Origin: Streptococcus himalayensis | Lineage (GTDB): Bacteria; Bacillota; Bacilli; Lactobacillales; Streptococcaceae | NCBI RefSeq assembly: GCF_001708305.1 | Contig: NZ_CP016953.1 | Span: forward strand, 323,001 to 387,000 | DNA length: 64,000 bases | Reading direction: 5' to 3' | In this document: positions 28,707-38,783 of the stretch, in pieces | Layout: each line of letters opens with the position of its first letter | How positions within the stretch are numbered: position 1 is the stretch's first letter | Translations under genes and position numbers: made by a program | The notes under the pieces: generated by a model | The model's database searches: none | What the model was told of the DNA's origin: nothing | What the model saw: only the letters and a program-made list of their open reading frames with translations

Positions 28707-29309
28707 GGCTCTATAATTTCTGTAGTGGGTAACTCCACCGCAGAGGTTATAGAGCCGTTTGAGTGTAGAAAAAAAGTTCCATATGATTTACAATGAAAAG
28801 CGACAAAACTATCATTTAGAAAGACTCATATGGAACAAACTCATTTTATCACAAAACTGCTGGAATTTAAAGACCCCACTATCCTATTCGACAAGGAAAC
28901 ACTCGATATAGGAACCCATAAGGAATTGAAGGCATTCTTAGATTAGCTTGCACCGCCTTGCCCTTACTGTCAAGGAAAGATAGGCAAATACGATTTCCAG
29001 CGTGAATCTAAGCTCCCTTTTCTTGATTGTGCTGGCTATAGGATTTTGATTCGTCTCAAAAAGCGTCGTTTCATGTGCAAAGACTGTGGAAAAATCGCTG
29101 TCGCAGAGACGTCACTGATCCCTAAAAATCATCAGATTCCAACCATTGTCAAACAGAAAGTTGCCCAGCTTCTCATCGAGAAAGCATCCATGACTGCTAT
29201 AGCCGACAGACTTTCCATCTCAACATCTACAGTTATTCGAAAACTCAGTGACAAGCGGTTTTACCGCCCTACCTTTCGTATGTATTTGACAAAGAGTCAG
29301 TACTATTAG
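28707..29309 (+). mobile_element. Truncated ISL3-family (IS1167-like) element
   Basis: The left end is GGCTCTATAATTTCTGTAG, with its inverted partner TTATAGAGCC at 28747-28756. Inside is the N-terminal third of the transposase. The right part is missing. It lies about 35 bp behind the ssbB cin-box. Confidence 0.8.
28830..29309 (+). pseudogene. ISL3-type transposase fragment
   Basis: The ATG at 28830 opens a frame with an in-frame TAG at 28944-28946 and continues to a stop at 29307-29309. It shows the zinc finger (CPYCQGKI ... FMCKDCGKIAV) and the HTH region (MTAIADRLSISTSTVIRKL) of IS1167-like transposases. After VIRKL the sequence is unrelated, so the catalytic DDE domain is lost. Confidence 0.85.
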
Positions 29310-29313
29310 ACTA

Positions 29314-29829
29314 TCAGTGCCCTACATCTGAATAAGCGATGTAATACCGAACACCGTCATTTCCTACATAGCTATACCAGTAATCTCCATTTCCTTGCAT
29401 ATACTGATCCCAGTTCACCTCACCAACTGGAAGCGTAAAGCCTGCACTTTTTCCCTTATCCATAGCAGTATAGACAGGAGTATCTTCAAATAAAGGCAAT
29501 GTGCCACCATCCTTTGCTTCATAGCCCCCTTTTCCTGTTTCTTGGGTCTGCTTTGAAGATTGAGCCGCTATTTCTTCAGCTGACGATCCCTCTTGTTCCG
29601 AAGAAGATGCACTTGCTTTCATATCTGTATCTTGGACATCTTCTTTTTTATTTTTCATCATTTCAGATGAGCTAGATTGACTTGATTTTTTATCCTTACT
29701 TTTCGCCATACTCTGCTCAATGCTTGATGAATTCGAAGAATTTGATTCTGTCGCTTTTTGTTCGCAAGCCGTCAATAATAGGGCCACAGAAGCTAATGTC
29801 ACTGCGGATAGGATTGTTTTCTTTGTCAT
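29314..29829 (-). CDS. Lipoprotein with Ser/Lys-rich linker and SH3-like C-terminus
   Basis: 171 residues. The lipobox LLLTAC (Cys about 22) predicts lipid attachment. A Ser/Lys/Glu-rich low-complexity linker (about 25-100) leads to a C-terminal domain (about 105-171: TLPLFEDTPVYTAMDKGKSAG ... DYWYSYVGNDGVRYYIAYS). That domain resembles the SH3b repeats of the CHAP hydrolase two genes away. It may bind cell wall; no catalytic domain. Monocistronic. Confidence 0.75.
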   Translation of the reverse strand: MTKKTILSAVTLASVALLLTACEQKATESNSSNSSSIEQSMAKSKDKKSSQSSSSEMMKNKKEDVQDTDMKASASSSEQEGSSAEEIAAQSSKQTQETGKGGYEAKDGGTLPLFEDTPVYTAMDKGKSAGFTLPVGEVNWDQYMQGNGDYWYSYVGNDGVRYYIAYSDVGH

Positions 29830-30011
29830 GTGTTTTACCTCGCTTTCTTTCCTGTTATTATAATATTAACACCATTATTTGTCGACACATTTTTGAAATA
29901 TTTGTAATTTTTTTGAAATATTTTTAACGAAAGATACTACTTACCCATAGAATGCATTGATAGAAATTTCCTTTCCTAAGCTCATAACACGCTACCAAGC
30001 ACTATCAAATT

Positions 30012-30053
30012 AAAAAATCAGCATGAATCCTGTTCCTTCATGCTGATTGCTTT
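30012..30053 (-). terminator. Terminator of the DUF6287-like lipoprotein gene
   Basis: AATCAGCATGAA / TTCATGCTGATT hairpin with T-run on the minus strand. Confidence 0.85.
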
Positions 30054-30716
30054 TTAATTTGCTCGATAGTAAGGGTGGTTCTCCATGTCCACACCTTGTC
30101 CCATATAAATGGCATCTTGATCTCGTACAATCTTAAAGTAAGAGCTCGCTACGCCTGCTGGTACCACATTCACAGCCCAGGCTGCTGAAGCATTCTCTGA
30201 ATCATCTTCAAATAGAAGTCCGTAAGATCCAATATAGACACCTGCTGTCACGGCATGTCCTTGCATGCTCTCTTGCTTCACTTTTTTATCACCAGGAAAG
30301 CTGGATGAAACGGGACCGTTAGCATCAAAGGTGACAAAATGACCTTCATCGTCTTTCCAAGTTCCTGCAATACTTGAATAGTCCCCATTGAGAAGAGCAT
30401 TGACATCAATCGCACTCGCAGCTGATTGAGTTGCCTCTTCTTTTTTTTCTGCAGCTTCGTTTTCAGCTGATTTGGCAGTTGCTGATTGACTTTCTGTGTT
30501 TGACTTTGTTTCTTCCCCTGATTGGCTCATCGCTGAGCTAGAAGCTTTTGTATTATTTTTATTTGTTTTTGCTGACGTTTTTGTAGAAGATTGCTCTACT
30601 TTTGCTTGACTAGAATCTACTCCACTTGCCCGATTTGTTTGATTAGAGCAAGCTCCAAGAAAAAGTGAAGCTGCTACCAAGACCATCGCTGATTTTGTCA
30701 TCCATTGTTTTTTCAT
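30054..30716 (-). CDS. Lipoprotein, DUF6287-like
   Basis: 220 residues from the ATG at 30716; the in-frame ATG at 30737 lies before the RBS (AAAGGAGAAAACAAC). Lipobox FLGAC (Cys about 23), then a Ser/Thr/Lys/Glu low-complexity linker (about 25-105). A compact C-terminal domain begins LLNGDYSSIAGTWKDDEGH and includes GVYIGSYGLLF and DQDAIYMGQG, resembling streptococcal DUF6287 domains. Function unknown; surface-exposed by inference. Confidence 0.75.
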   Translation of the reverse strand: MKKQWMTKSAMVLVAASLFLGACSNQTNRASGVDSSQAKVEQSSTKTSAKTNKNNTKASSSAMSQSGEETKSNTESQSATAKSAENEAAEKKEEATQSAASAIDVNALLNGDYSSIAGTWKDDEGHFVTFDANGPVSSSFPGDKKVKQESMQGHAVTAGVYIGSYGLLFEDDSENASAAWAVNVVPAGVASSYFKIVRDQDAIYMGQGVDMENHPYYRAN

Positions 30717-30825
30717 GTTGTTTTCTCCTTTTTTCATATTATTTCATCTATCATTATTGTATCATGTAGCAGCACACTTGTCAACACAATTTTGAAATAT
30801 TTGTAACTTTTTGGTAATTTTTCAG

Positions 30826-32220
30826 TTAATTGATTGCGATATAGCGGCGAGCTCCTGAATAGCCAATGTAACTAATCCACTGATGACCGTCACCATCTAG
30901 CACACGATCATAATTGACAGTATCTCCTGCAGTATAGTGTGCTAAGTCTTCTGCAGCCATTCGTGGCTCTGCCTTGATTCCTGCATAACCCGTAAATTGA
31001 TAAGTTCCGCTAGATGGAATAGTCACACGTGCCGGTGTTGTAGCTACTGGTTTTGGAGCTGGTGTTTGAACTTCTTCTACTGCAACATAACGACGCACTC
31101 CTGAAAAGCTCACATAACTAATCCATCTATGTCCGTCCGCCTGCATAACACGATCGTAATTTACGGACTGACCAGCTTCGTATGCTGCCAACTCTGGTGC
31201 GGAAACACGAGGAACATTTTTCACACTTGAGCGTTTGGTAAATTGGTAAACACCACTTGATGCGAGTGTGTTTGTTCCACCTTGTTGGGTTGCTGACGAA
31301 CTCGTTGCCGGTGCTGTAGCTCCGCCTAGGTCTTTAAAGTGGATATAGCCACTAACCGCATTGGCAGGAATAATTCGGGTGTTGTAATGATGACTCGGAT
31401 TTCCATAATTATATTCCTCGATACGGACTTGATTTCCTAAAACCTCAGCGACCCATGTAACGTGACCAGCTCCATAAGCACCACCGACATAAGAATCAAA
31501 CCAAGCCACAGCACCTACTGCTGGCTTCATATCCACTCGAATACCGTTATTACGAGCAATATGACCCCAGGTATTCGCATTCCCATAGCCAGCTGGCAAT
31601 TGATAACCATTCGCAGAGCTTAGACGATAAGCTGTAAATGATGTACATTCACGGTTATACATCAACCACGGATCCACGATTGTATCTGGTGCTGCATTTT
31701 TCAAATAGGCAGGATAGTCATCCCCACGAAATTGGGAGGTCACACCTGCACTACGGAAACCTGCTGAACGGAACGTCGTTGTATCATTATTTGAATTTGC
31801 CTCACGGGTTTCCAACTTTGGTGCCTGAACCAAAGCAGCTTCTCTTGTTTCTGGATTGAAGGCTTGAGCTACTGGTTTTTCCTCATGAACATCCGTATTT
31901 GGAGCAATCGAAACTGTCTGCTCTTCCGTCTTCGTGTCTGTTTTCTCTGTCTGAATCGCTGAACGATCATCCGTCGAAGATGCTACTGAAGTTTCTAGCA
32001 AAGCTGCCTCCAAGGTTTCAGATTTGCTTTCTACTAGATTTGCTACAGGCGTAGCGACTTCTGGTGTTGCAGGTGACACTTGCTCTGTTGGACTTGTGAC
32101 AGAAGTATTTGCAATCTCATCTGCTGAAACTTGAGATGTCATTAATGTAAATGCAGCAAGAGCAGAGGCAGCTAGGAGCGAATATTTTTTAACAGTAGGA
32201 GTAACATTCAATTGTAACAT
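30826..32220 (-). CDS. Secreted CHAP-domain cell-wall hydrolase with two SH3b repeats
   Basis: 464 residues. Signal peptide with cleavage near VSADE (about 34), a Thr/Glu-rich linker (about 40-165), then a CHAP amidase/peptidase domain (about 170-300) with Cys in NRECTSFTAYR, His in GAGHVTWV and the following Glu in RIEEYNYG. Two SH3b wall-binding repeats follow (GVYQFTKRSSVKNVPR..., GTYQFTGYAGIKAEPR...), each ending in ISYxxxSGxRRYxA. It cleaves peptidoglycan cross-bridges or amide bonds, probably in cell separation. It has its own transcription unit next to two lipoproteins. Confidence 0.88.
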   Translation of the reverse strand: MLQLNVTPTVKKYSLLAASALAAFTLMTSQVSADEIANTSVTSPTEQVSPATPEVATPVANLVESKSETLEAALLETSVASSTDDRSAIQTEKTDTKTEEQTVSIAPNTDVHEEKPVAQAFNPETREAALVQAPKLETREANSNNDTTTFRSAGFRSAGVTSQFRGDDYPAYLKNAAPDTIVDPWLMYNRECTSFTAYRLSSANGYQLPAGYGNANTWGHIARNNGIRVDMKPAVGAVAWFDSYVGGAYGAGHVTWVAEVLGNQVRIEEYNYGNPSHHYNTRIIPANAVSGYIHFKDLGGATAPATSSSATQQGGTNTLASSGVYQFTKRSSVKNVPRVSAPELAAYEAGQSVNYDRVMQADGHRWISYVSFSGVRRYVAVEEVQTPAPKPVATTPARVTIPSSGTYQFTGYAGIKAEPRMAAEDLAHYTAGDTVNYDRVLDGDGHQWISYIGYSGARRYIAIN

Positions 32221-32306
32221 AGGGATAACCTTTCAACATTTTTTTCGATTAGATAGGCTCGCGCGCTGCCTGTCTAACTAATTATTCGCAAGTTTTTTAA
32301 AAAATG

Positions 32307-32335
32307 AAAAAAAGAGAGAAAAAATCTCTCCTTCA
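32307..32335 (-). terminator. Terminator of proS
   Basis: GAGAGATTTTTTCTCTC hairpin followed by a T-run on the minus strand, just after the proS stop. Confidence 0.8.
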
Positions 32336-32339
32336 TTCA

Positions 32340-34223
<1,884 letters not shown>

Positions 34224-34229
34224 TCATTC

Positions 34230-35489
34230 TTAGAAGAAGGCACGGATAATATCATTCCAAGTCACCGCTAACATCAAAAAGACCATGATGGCTACTCCTG
34301 CTAGGGTCACATAGCTTTCTGTTTCTCGCTTGAGTGGTTTTCTGCGGATAGCCTCTAGCAGATTGAGAACAATTTTCCCACCGTCAAGGGCTGGAATAGG
34401 GATGAGATTAAAAATTCCAATATTTAGAGACAGCATTGCCAAAAGTCCAATCACACTTTCTAGCCCATTTTGAGCTGCTTGATTGCTGGCTTGGAAAATG
34501 GCAACAGGTCCGCCTAGTTCATTGAGATTGGGACGAAGAACCAGATTTTTCAGAGCACCAAAGATACGGAAACTTGCATTCCAAGCCTCAGTGAACCCTC
34601 CTACAATCATAGAAGGAAAATCAGATTTGAGCGAAGGCATGACACCAATCACGTATCGCTCTCCCTCTTTTTTAGGCTCTATGATGAGTTCTTTTTCTTC
34701 TTTGCTCGTTTTGATAAGAACGGTCAGCTTTAATTCTTTCTTTGCATCCTTGGTCTCACTATCCACCGCTTGCGTCAAATCTTCCCAATTTGAAATTGTA
34801 TGGGAACCAATCTTTAAAATCCTATCATTGGTTTGTACGCCTGCCTGTGCTAAAGCACCATCAGGGACGACCCGCACCTGATTGCTCTCAGGATTTGGCA
34901 CGCCTCCCTGCATGAAGACAAGGAGCATAAAGGCTACAATTCCTAAAATGAAATTATTCATAGGACCGGCAAAGTTGGTTATTAGGCGACCTGCAATACT
35001 TGCATTCTGGTACTGAACGTCCAATGGCGCAATGCGAACCTCCGTACCATCTTGCTCCACAATGGTTGCATCGTGATCGACGGCATAGGTCTTTTCTTCT
35101 TCCAAGACCAAGCCTGTAATTTCTAACTTGTCCTCAAAATCAAACTTCGTCACATTCATAGGTAGGGCTGTTTGATCAACCTTTTTCCCAGAAAGATTGA
35201 TGCGAATTACCTTACCACTTGCATCCAAGGTCAGACTAGCAGGGCTTCCGGTCTTAATCTCCGTAGTATCTTCGCCCCAGCCCGCCATCCGAACATACCC
35301 CCCTAGGGGCAGCATGCGAATCGTATAAGCTGTGCCATCTCGTCCGATATGGGAGAAGATTTTAGGCCCCATCCCAATCGCAAATTCGCGTACAAGAATG
35401 CCTGATTTTTTGGCAAAATAGAAGTGCCCAAATTCATGAATTACCACAATCACACAGAAAATGAGTATAAAGGCTAAAATTCCTTTCAT
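34230..35489 (-). CDS. rseP: Site-2 intramembrane metalloprotease RseP/Eep
   Basis: 419 residues. The M50 zinc motif HEFGH is in the first helix ([18 protein letters not shown]), the second ligand motif is [11 protein letters not shown], and a PDZ domain lies between (about 200-270). Enterococcal Eep and streptococcal relatives trim signal peptides, including pheromone precursors of Rgg/SHP systems, which is relevant to the shp gene at 59.6 kb. Lies between cdsA and proS. Confidence 0.95.
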   Translation of the reverse strand: MKGILAFILIFCVIVVIHEFGHFYFAKKSGILVREFAIGMGPKIFSHIGRDGTAYTIRMLPLGGYVRMAGWGEDTTEIKTGSPASLTLDASGKVIRINLSGKKVDQTALPMNVTKFDFEDKLEITGLVLEEEKTYAVDHDATIVEQDGTEVRIAPLDVQYQNASIAGRLITNFAGPMNNFILGIVAFMLLVFMQGGVPNPESNQVRVVPDGALAQAGVQTNDRILKIGSHTISNWEDLTQAVDSETKDAKKELKLTVLIKTSKEEKELIIEPKKEGERYVIGVMPSLKSDFPSMIVGGFTEAWNASFRIFGALKNLVLRPNLNELGGPVAIFQASNQAAQNGLESVIGLLAMLSLNIGIFNLIPIPALDGGKIVLNLLEAIRRKPLKRETESYVTLAGVAIMVFLMLAVTWNDIIRAFF

Positions 35490-35515
35490 GTAGCTATTAC
35501 CGACCTTTCTATTGG

Positions 35516-36319
35516 TTAAAACAAGCCAAAGAAGTGCATCAGAGGAAAGACAAAGAGTAAACTGTCAAACCGATCTAAAACTCCACCATGTCCAGGAATA
35601 AATTTCCCAGAATCTTTGACTCCAAAATGACGTTTTAGTGAACTTTCTACCAAATCTCCAAACTGACCTGCAAGGCTAAACACCACTGTCAAAAAGAGCA
35701 TGGTCACAAAATGGTGCGGAGCAGCGACACTTCTATCCACCAACATAAAGATAAAGGCTACCAAGACTGCTAGGAAAATCCCCCCCAGACTGCCTTCCAT
35801 CGTTTTATTAGGCGAAACAGTCGGTGCCAGCTTTCTTTTGCCATATCTCCGACCGACTAAGTAAGCTCCGCTATCCGTTGCCCAAACGATAAAAAGAGCG
35901 AGTAAGACCTTGTCAAGCCCTGCAATTCTAGCATCTAACAGGGCATTAAAGCCCATACCGACATACAGACTTGAGGCAATCGGATAAACTGCGTCTTCAA
36001 AACTATAATCCTCATGAAACACCGTAGCTCCCAAGAGGATAAATACAACAATACTATAAGTGATAACATTCCCATCAACTGGTAAAAATTTTAAGTAATT
36101 TTCCAGGGGAAGGGTTAAGACAAAAGCTGCTAACATAGCCAATAAGCCTTCTAAAGTTGCTGTTTTTAGCCCCTTCATCTTGAGCAGTTCATGTACAGCT
36201 CCCATAGCAAGCAAGCCCACTCCTATCTGGAAAACAACGCCCCCTGCCATTAAAATTGGTAGGAAGACAGCCAGAGCTATCCCTCCAAAAATGACCCGTT
36301 TTTTTAAATCCTTGTCCAT
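35516..36319 (-). CDS. cdsA: Phosphatidate cytidylyltransferase
   Basis: 267 residues, with about seven membrane helices. Forms CDP-diacylglycerol from CTP and phosphatidate. The family signature is present near the C-terminus: [20 protein letters not shown] then GVLDRFDS. The RBS is TAGGAGG. It follows uppS by 8 bp in a conserved envelope-lipid operon. Confidence 0.96.
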   Translation of the reverse strand: MDKDLKKRVIFGGIALAVFLPILMAGGVVFQIGVGLLAMGAVHELLKMKGLKTATLEGLLAMLAAFVLTLPLENYLKFLPVDGNVITYSIVVFILLGATVFHEDYSFEDAVYPIASSLYVGMGFNALLDARIAGLDKVLLALFIVWATDSGAYLVGRRYGKRKLAPTVSPNKTMEGSLGGIFLAVLVAFIFMLVDRSVAAPHHFVTMLFLTVVFSLAGQFGDLVESSLKRHFGVKDSGKFIPGHGGVLDRFDSLLFVFPLMHFFGLF

Positions 36320-36327
36320 GATTCCTC

Positions 36328-37077
36328 CTAAATCGCTCCAAAGCGACGATTGCGGCGACTATACTCCCTGATAGCCATTTCAAGGGCCTTCTCATCAAAG
36401 TCAGGCCACAAGGTATCCGTGAAATAAAGTTCACTGTAGGCGCTCTGCCAAGGCAAGAAATTACTCAATCGTAACTCTCCACTGGTCCGAATAATCAACT
36501 CCGGATCGCGCAAGACCCTTGGAAGAATGCTGGTCTGTAAATAGTCATCCACCATTTCTTCGCTAATATCCCCAGGATTAAACTTGGCATCCAATACATC
36601 CTGAGCAATCATCCGAATGGCTTGGGTCACTTCTGCTCGACCTCCATAATTCAAAGCAAAATTTAGAATTAGCCCTGTATTCAACTTGGTCAGCTCCTCG
36701 GCCTTACAAAGTGCTTGGTAAGTGGCTTCCGGCAGGCGATTCGTATCTCCAATCATTTGAATTTTCACATTATTTTTGTGTAATTCTGGAACATAACGCT
36801 CGTAAAATTCGACAGGTAAATTCATAATGAATTTGACTTCTTTTTCAGGTCGCTTCCAATTTTCTGTTGAAAAGGCATAAACTGTCAGTGCCTGAACTCC
36901 TAAATTTTTTGCAGCAATTGTCACATTTTGAAGTGCTTCCATGCCTGCCTTATGACCAAATACACGCGGTTGCATCCGCTTTTTTGCCCAACGACCATTT
37001 CCATCCATAATAATCCCGATATGTTTTGGAACTTGTAGGGGAAGGTCTATTTTTTCCTTTTTCTTAAAACCAAACAT
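36328..37077 (-). CDS. uppS: Undecaprenyl diphosphate synthase
   Basis: 249 residues from the ATG at 37077 behind TAGGAAG; the open frame to 37119 is upstream sequence. A cis-prenyltransferase making the C55 lipid carrier for wall polymers. Signatures: IGIIMDGNGRWAKKR (Asp and P-loop), AFSTENWKRP and the C-terminal RTSGELRLSNFLPWQSAYSE. First gene of uppS-cdsA-rseP-proS. Confidence 0.97.
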   Translation of the reverse strand: MFGFKKKEKIDLPLQVPKHIGIIMDGNGRWAKKRMQPRVFGHKAGMEALQNVTIAAKNLGVQALTVYAFSTENWKRPEKEVKFIMNLPVEFYERYVPELHKNNVKIQMIGDTNRLPEATYQALCKAEELTKLNTGLILNFALNYGGRAEVTQAIRMIAQDVLDAKFNPGDISEEMVDDYLQTSILPRVLRDPELIIRTSGELRLSNFLPWQSAYSELYFTDTLWPDFDEKALEMAIREYSRRNRRFGAI

Positions 37078-37195
37078 TTGCTTGCTTCCTAACAACATTT
37101 TATACGCTATCAATCTCAAAATCTCATCAGAAACAAATAGCCAACAAGCTAAAAAAGCATCCTCGATTTCGATTTTTGATGATTATAATCATTTC

Positions 37196-37204
37196 ATTAT
37201 ACCA
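37196..37204 (-). promoter_or_regulatory. Extended -10 promoter upstream of uppS
   Basis: TGGTATAAT on the minus strand, about 120 bp before the uppS start. The rest of 37205-37406 shows nothing I can name. Confidence 0.5.
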
Positions 37205-37406
37205 TAAATCCCAATAAAATACACTTTTCTCCACCTTTCTCCTCACACCTACCTACAAATCTCTAGACTAGTCCCCATTCAAACTGATCTAGCTCCCTCA
37301 AAGCAAGGAAAGAAGTTATTCCTCTAGTTGTTCTCTTCTTTATCTGCAAGCTATCTCCACCATTTTTATCCCTTTGGTAAAATCTTTTTGCCCATCTTCG
37401 ACAAAT

Positions 37407-37442
37407 AAAAAAGGATAGAAATGATTACTCTCTATCCCTTCA
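37407..37442 (-). terminator. Terminator of yajC
   Basis: AAGGGATAG...CTATCCTT hairpin with T-run on the minus strand, overlapping the yajC stop region. Confidence 0.75.
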
Positions 37443-37444
37443 TT

Positions 37445-37777
37445 TTATTCTTCAATTGCAGAATCTGCTTCACTCACTTCATCTGTAGTAACAACTTCAC
37501 TCACCGCTTCTTCTGTGACTGCTGGCTCTGTCAAAACACGCTTAATCGCAATGAGTTCAAACGTTAAATAGACCCCATCCACATCCAAGGTCACTGTCCG
37601 TTTGTCATGGTCCACTTCATCAACCACTCCGTACAGACCTCCGATGGTGACTACTTCCGTTCCTTTTTCAAGCTTGTTCAAACGATTCATATGTTCTTGA
37701 GCTTGTTTCTTTTGATTACGCTGCATAAAGTACATAGACCCCATCAGCACAATTAGCATAATTAATAATGTTGGCAT
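37445..37777 (-). CDS. yajC: Preprotein translocase accessory subunit YajC
   Basis: 110 residues. One N-terminal membrane helix (about 2-17) then the YajC core MYFMQRNQKKQAQEHMNRL and GTEVVTIGGLYGVVDEV. The acidic C-terminal tail is typical. It associates with SecDF/YidC in the membrane. The RBS is AAAGGAGCAA. Confidence 0.92.
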   Translation of the reverse strand: MPTLLIMLIVLMGSMYFMQRNQKKQAQEHMNRLNKLEKGTEVVTIGGLYGVVDEVDHDKRTVTLDVDGVYLTFELIAIKRVLTEPAVTEEAVSEVVTTDEVSEADSAIEE

Positions 37778-37980
37778 GATTTGCTCCTTTTATTCAGATA
37801 AAAATTATTATAACAAATGACAGCTCACTTTTCAAGTTTGAACCTAATTCCCCTAAACTTTAAAGGTCTGTTTCCCCTTTCTGGCTCTGTCCGTTGATGG
37901 CCGGGCTGAAGTAGAAAATCTCATATTTCCTTTAGGAATACCGCTTAGCTATGCCTTGGTATTTGGTATTCGGAAGATGT

Positions 37981-38463
37981 TCACCCTAGTATTCGTTTCG
38001 CCTCATGTCCTGAAAAATCGACAAAACGCAAGAAATCATGATAAGAGATATTAAGGGTTGTCGTATTTACAAAAGGATGAAAGCCAACTGTTAGACTATC
38101 GTCAACTGTTTCATCTACCAAAACCTGTACTTTTTTGTCCGTATCAAAGATTAGACCAAATGGCGTAACTGACCCCGCCTCTACCTGCAATAGGTCTTCC
38201 AAGTCGCTATCGCTCGCAAATGATAGGCGTTTTTCTCCTAGAGCCTCTGCCAATTGCTTGATATTTGCAGTCTTTTCATCAGGGAGAATAAATAGATAAA
38301 ATTGCCGTCCTTTTTTCGTTTTTAACAGAAGATTTTTTACCTGCTGACCAGGCAGACGAATCTCCGTATCTCGCACCGAATAAATCGGCTCATGGTCCAA
38401 TCGCACATACTCAATGTTTAATTCTGCTAGTAATTGATAAATCATCGCTTCTTTTTCTACCAT
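37981..38463 (-). CDS. prdX: Prolyl-tRNA deacylase (PrdX/ProX family)
   Basis: 160 residues, a YbaK-fold protein that hydrolyses mischarged Ala-tRNA-Pro. Seen: YVRLDHEPIYSVRD, VKNLLLKTKKGRQFYLFILP with the conserved Lys, and GSVTPFGLIFD. The RBS GGAGGCGG sets the ATG at 38463. Its presence with a ProS that already contains an editing insertion suggests overlapping proofreading. Confidence 0.85.
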   Translation of the reverse strand: MVEKEAMIYQLLAELNIEYVRLDHEPIYSVRDTEIRLPGQQVKNLLLKTKKGRQFYLFILPDEKTANIKQLAEALGEKRLSFASDSDLEDLLQVEAGSVTPFGLIFDTDKKVQVLVDETVDDSLTVGFHPFVNTTTLNISYHDFLRFVDFSGHEAKRILG

Positions 38464-38617
38464 AAGAAACCGCCTCCATTTTCTTTATTTTATCACAAAA
38501 TAGAAAAAATGGGAAAAAACATAGATTTCTAGAGAAAGATAATCTTGTAAGAAGAAAATTAGGCTCGTTTTTACAATCAAAATTATATTTTTGTACATAT
38601 CATCACTGCTTCATGAG

Positions 38618-38718
38618 CAATATTGCTCGGAAACTCGACTAGATAATTTTAAACCAGCGATATGGATATTTTTGAATGGCTTGTATCTTACAACGGAGTG
38701 CTCCCAAACAAATCTACT
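38618..38718. repeat. MITE-like repeat, family C (degenerate copy)
   Basis: GCTCGGAAACTCGACTAGAT at the left and CCAAACAAATCTACT at the right match the roughly 100-bp unit seen at 41216, 57128 and 58321. Confidence 0.55.
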
Positions 38719-38740
38719 GACCCACCTAGCACATGCCTCA

Positions 38741-38772
38741 CAAAAAGAAGCTGAGTATGAACTCAACTTCTC
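38741..38772 (-). terminator. Terminator of tkt
   Basis: AGAAGTTGAGT-TCAT-ACTCAGCTTCT followed by T-run on the minus strand. Confidence 0.85.
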
Positions 38773-38783
38773 GTGTAAATGTT

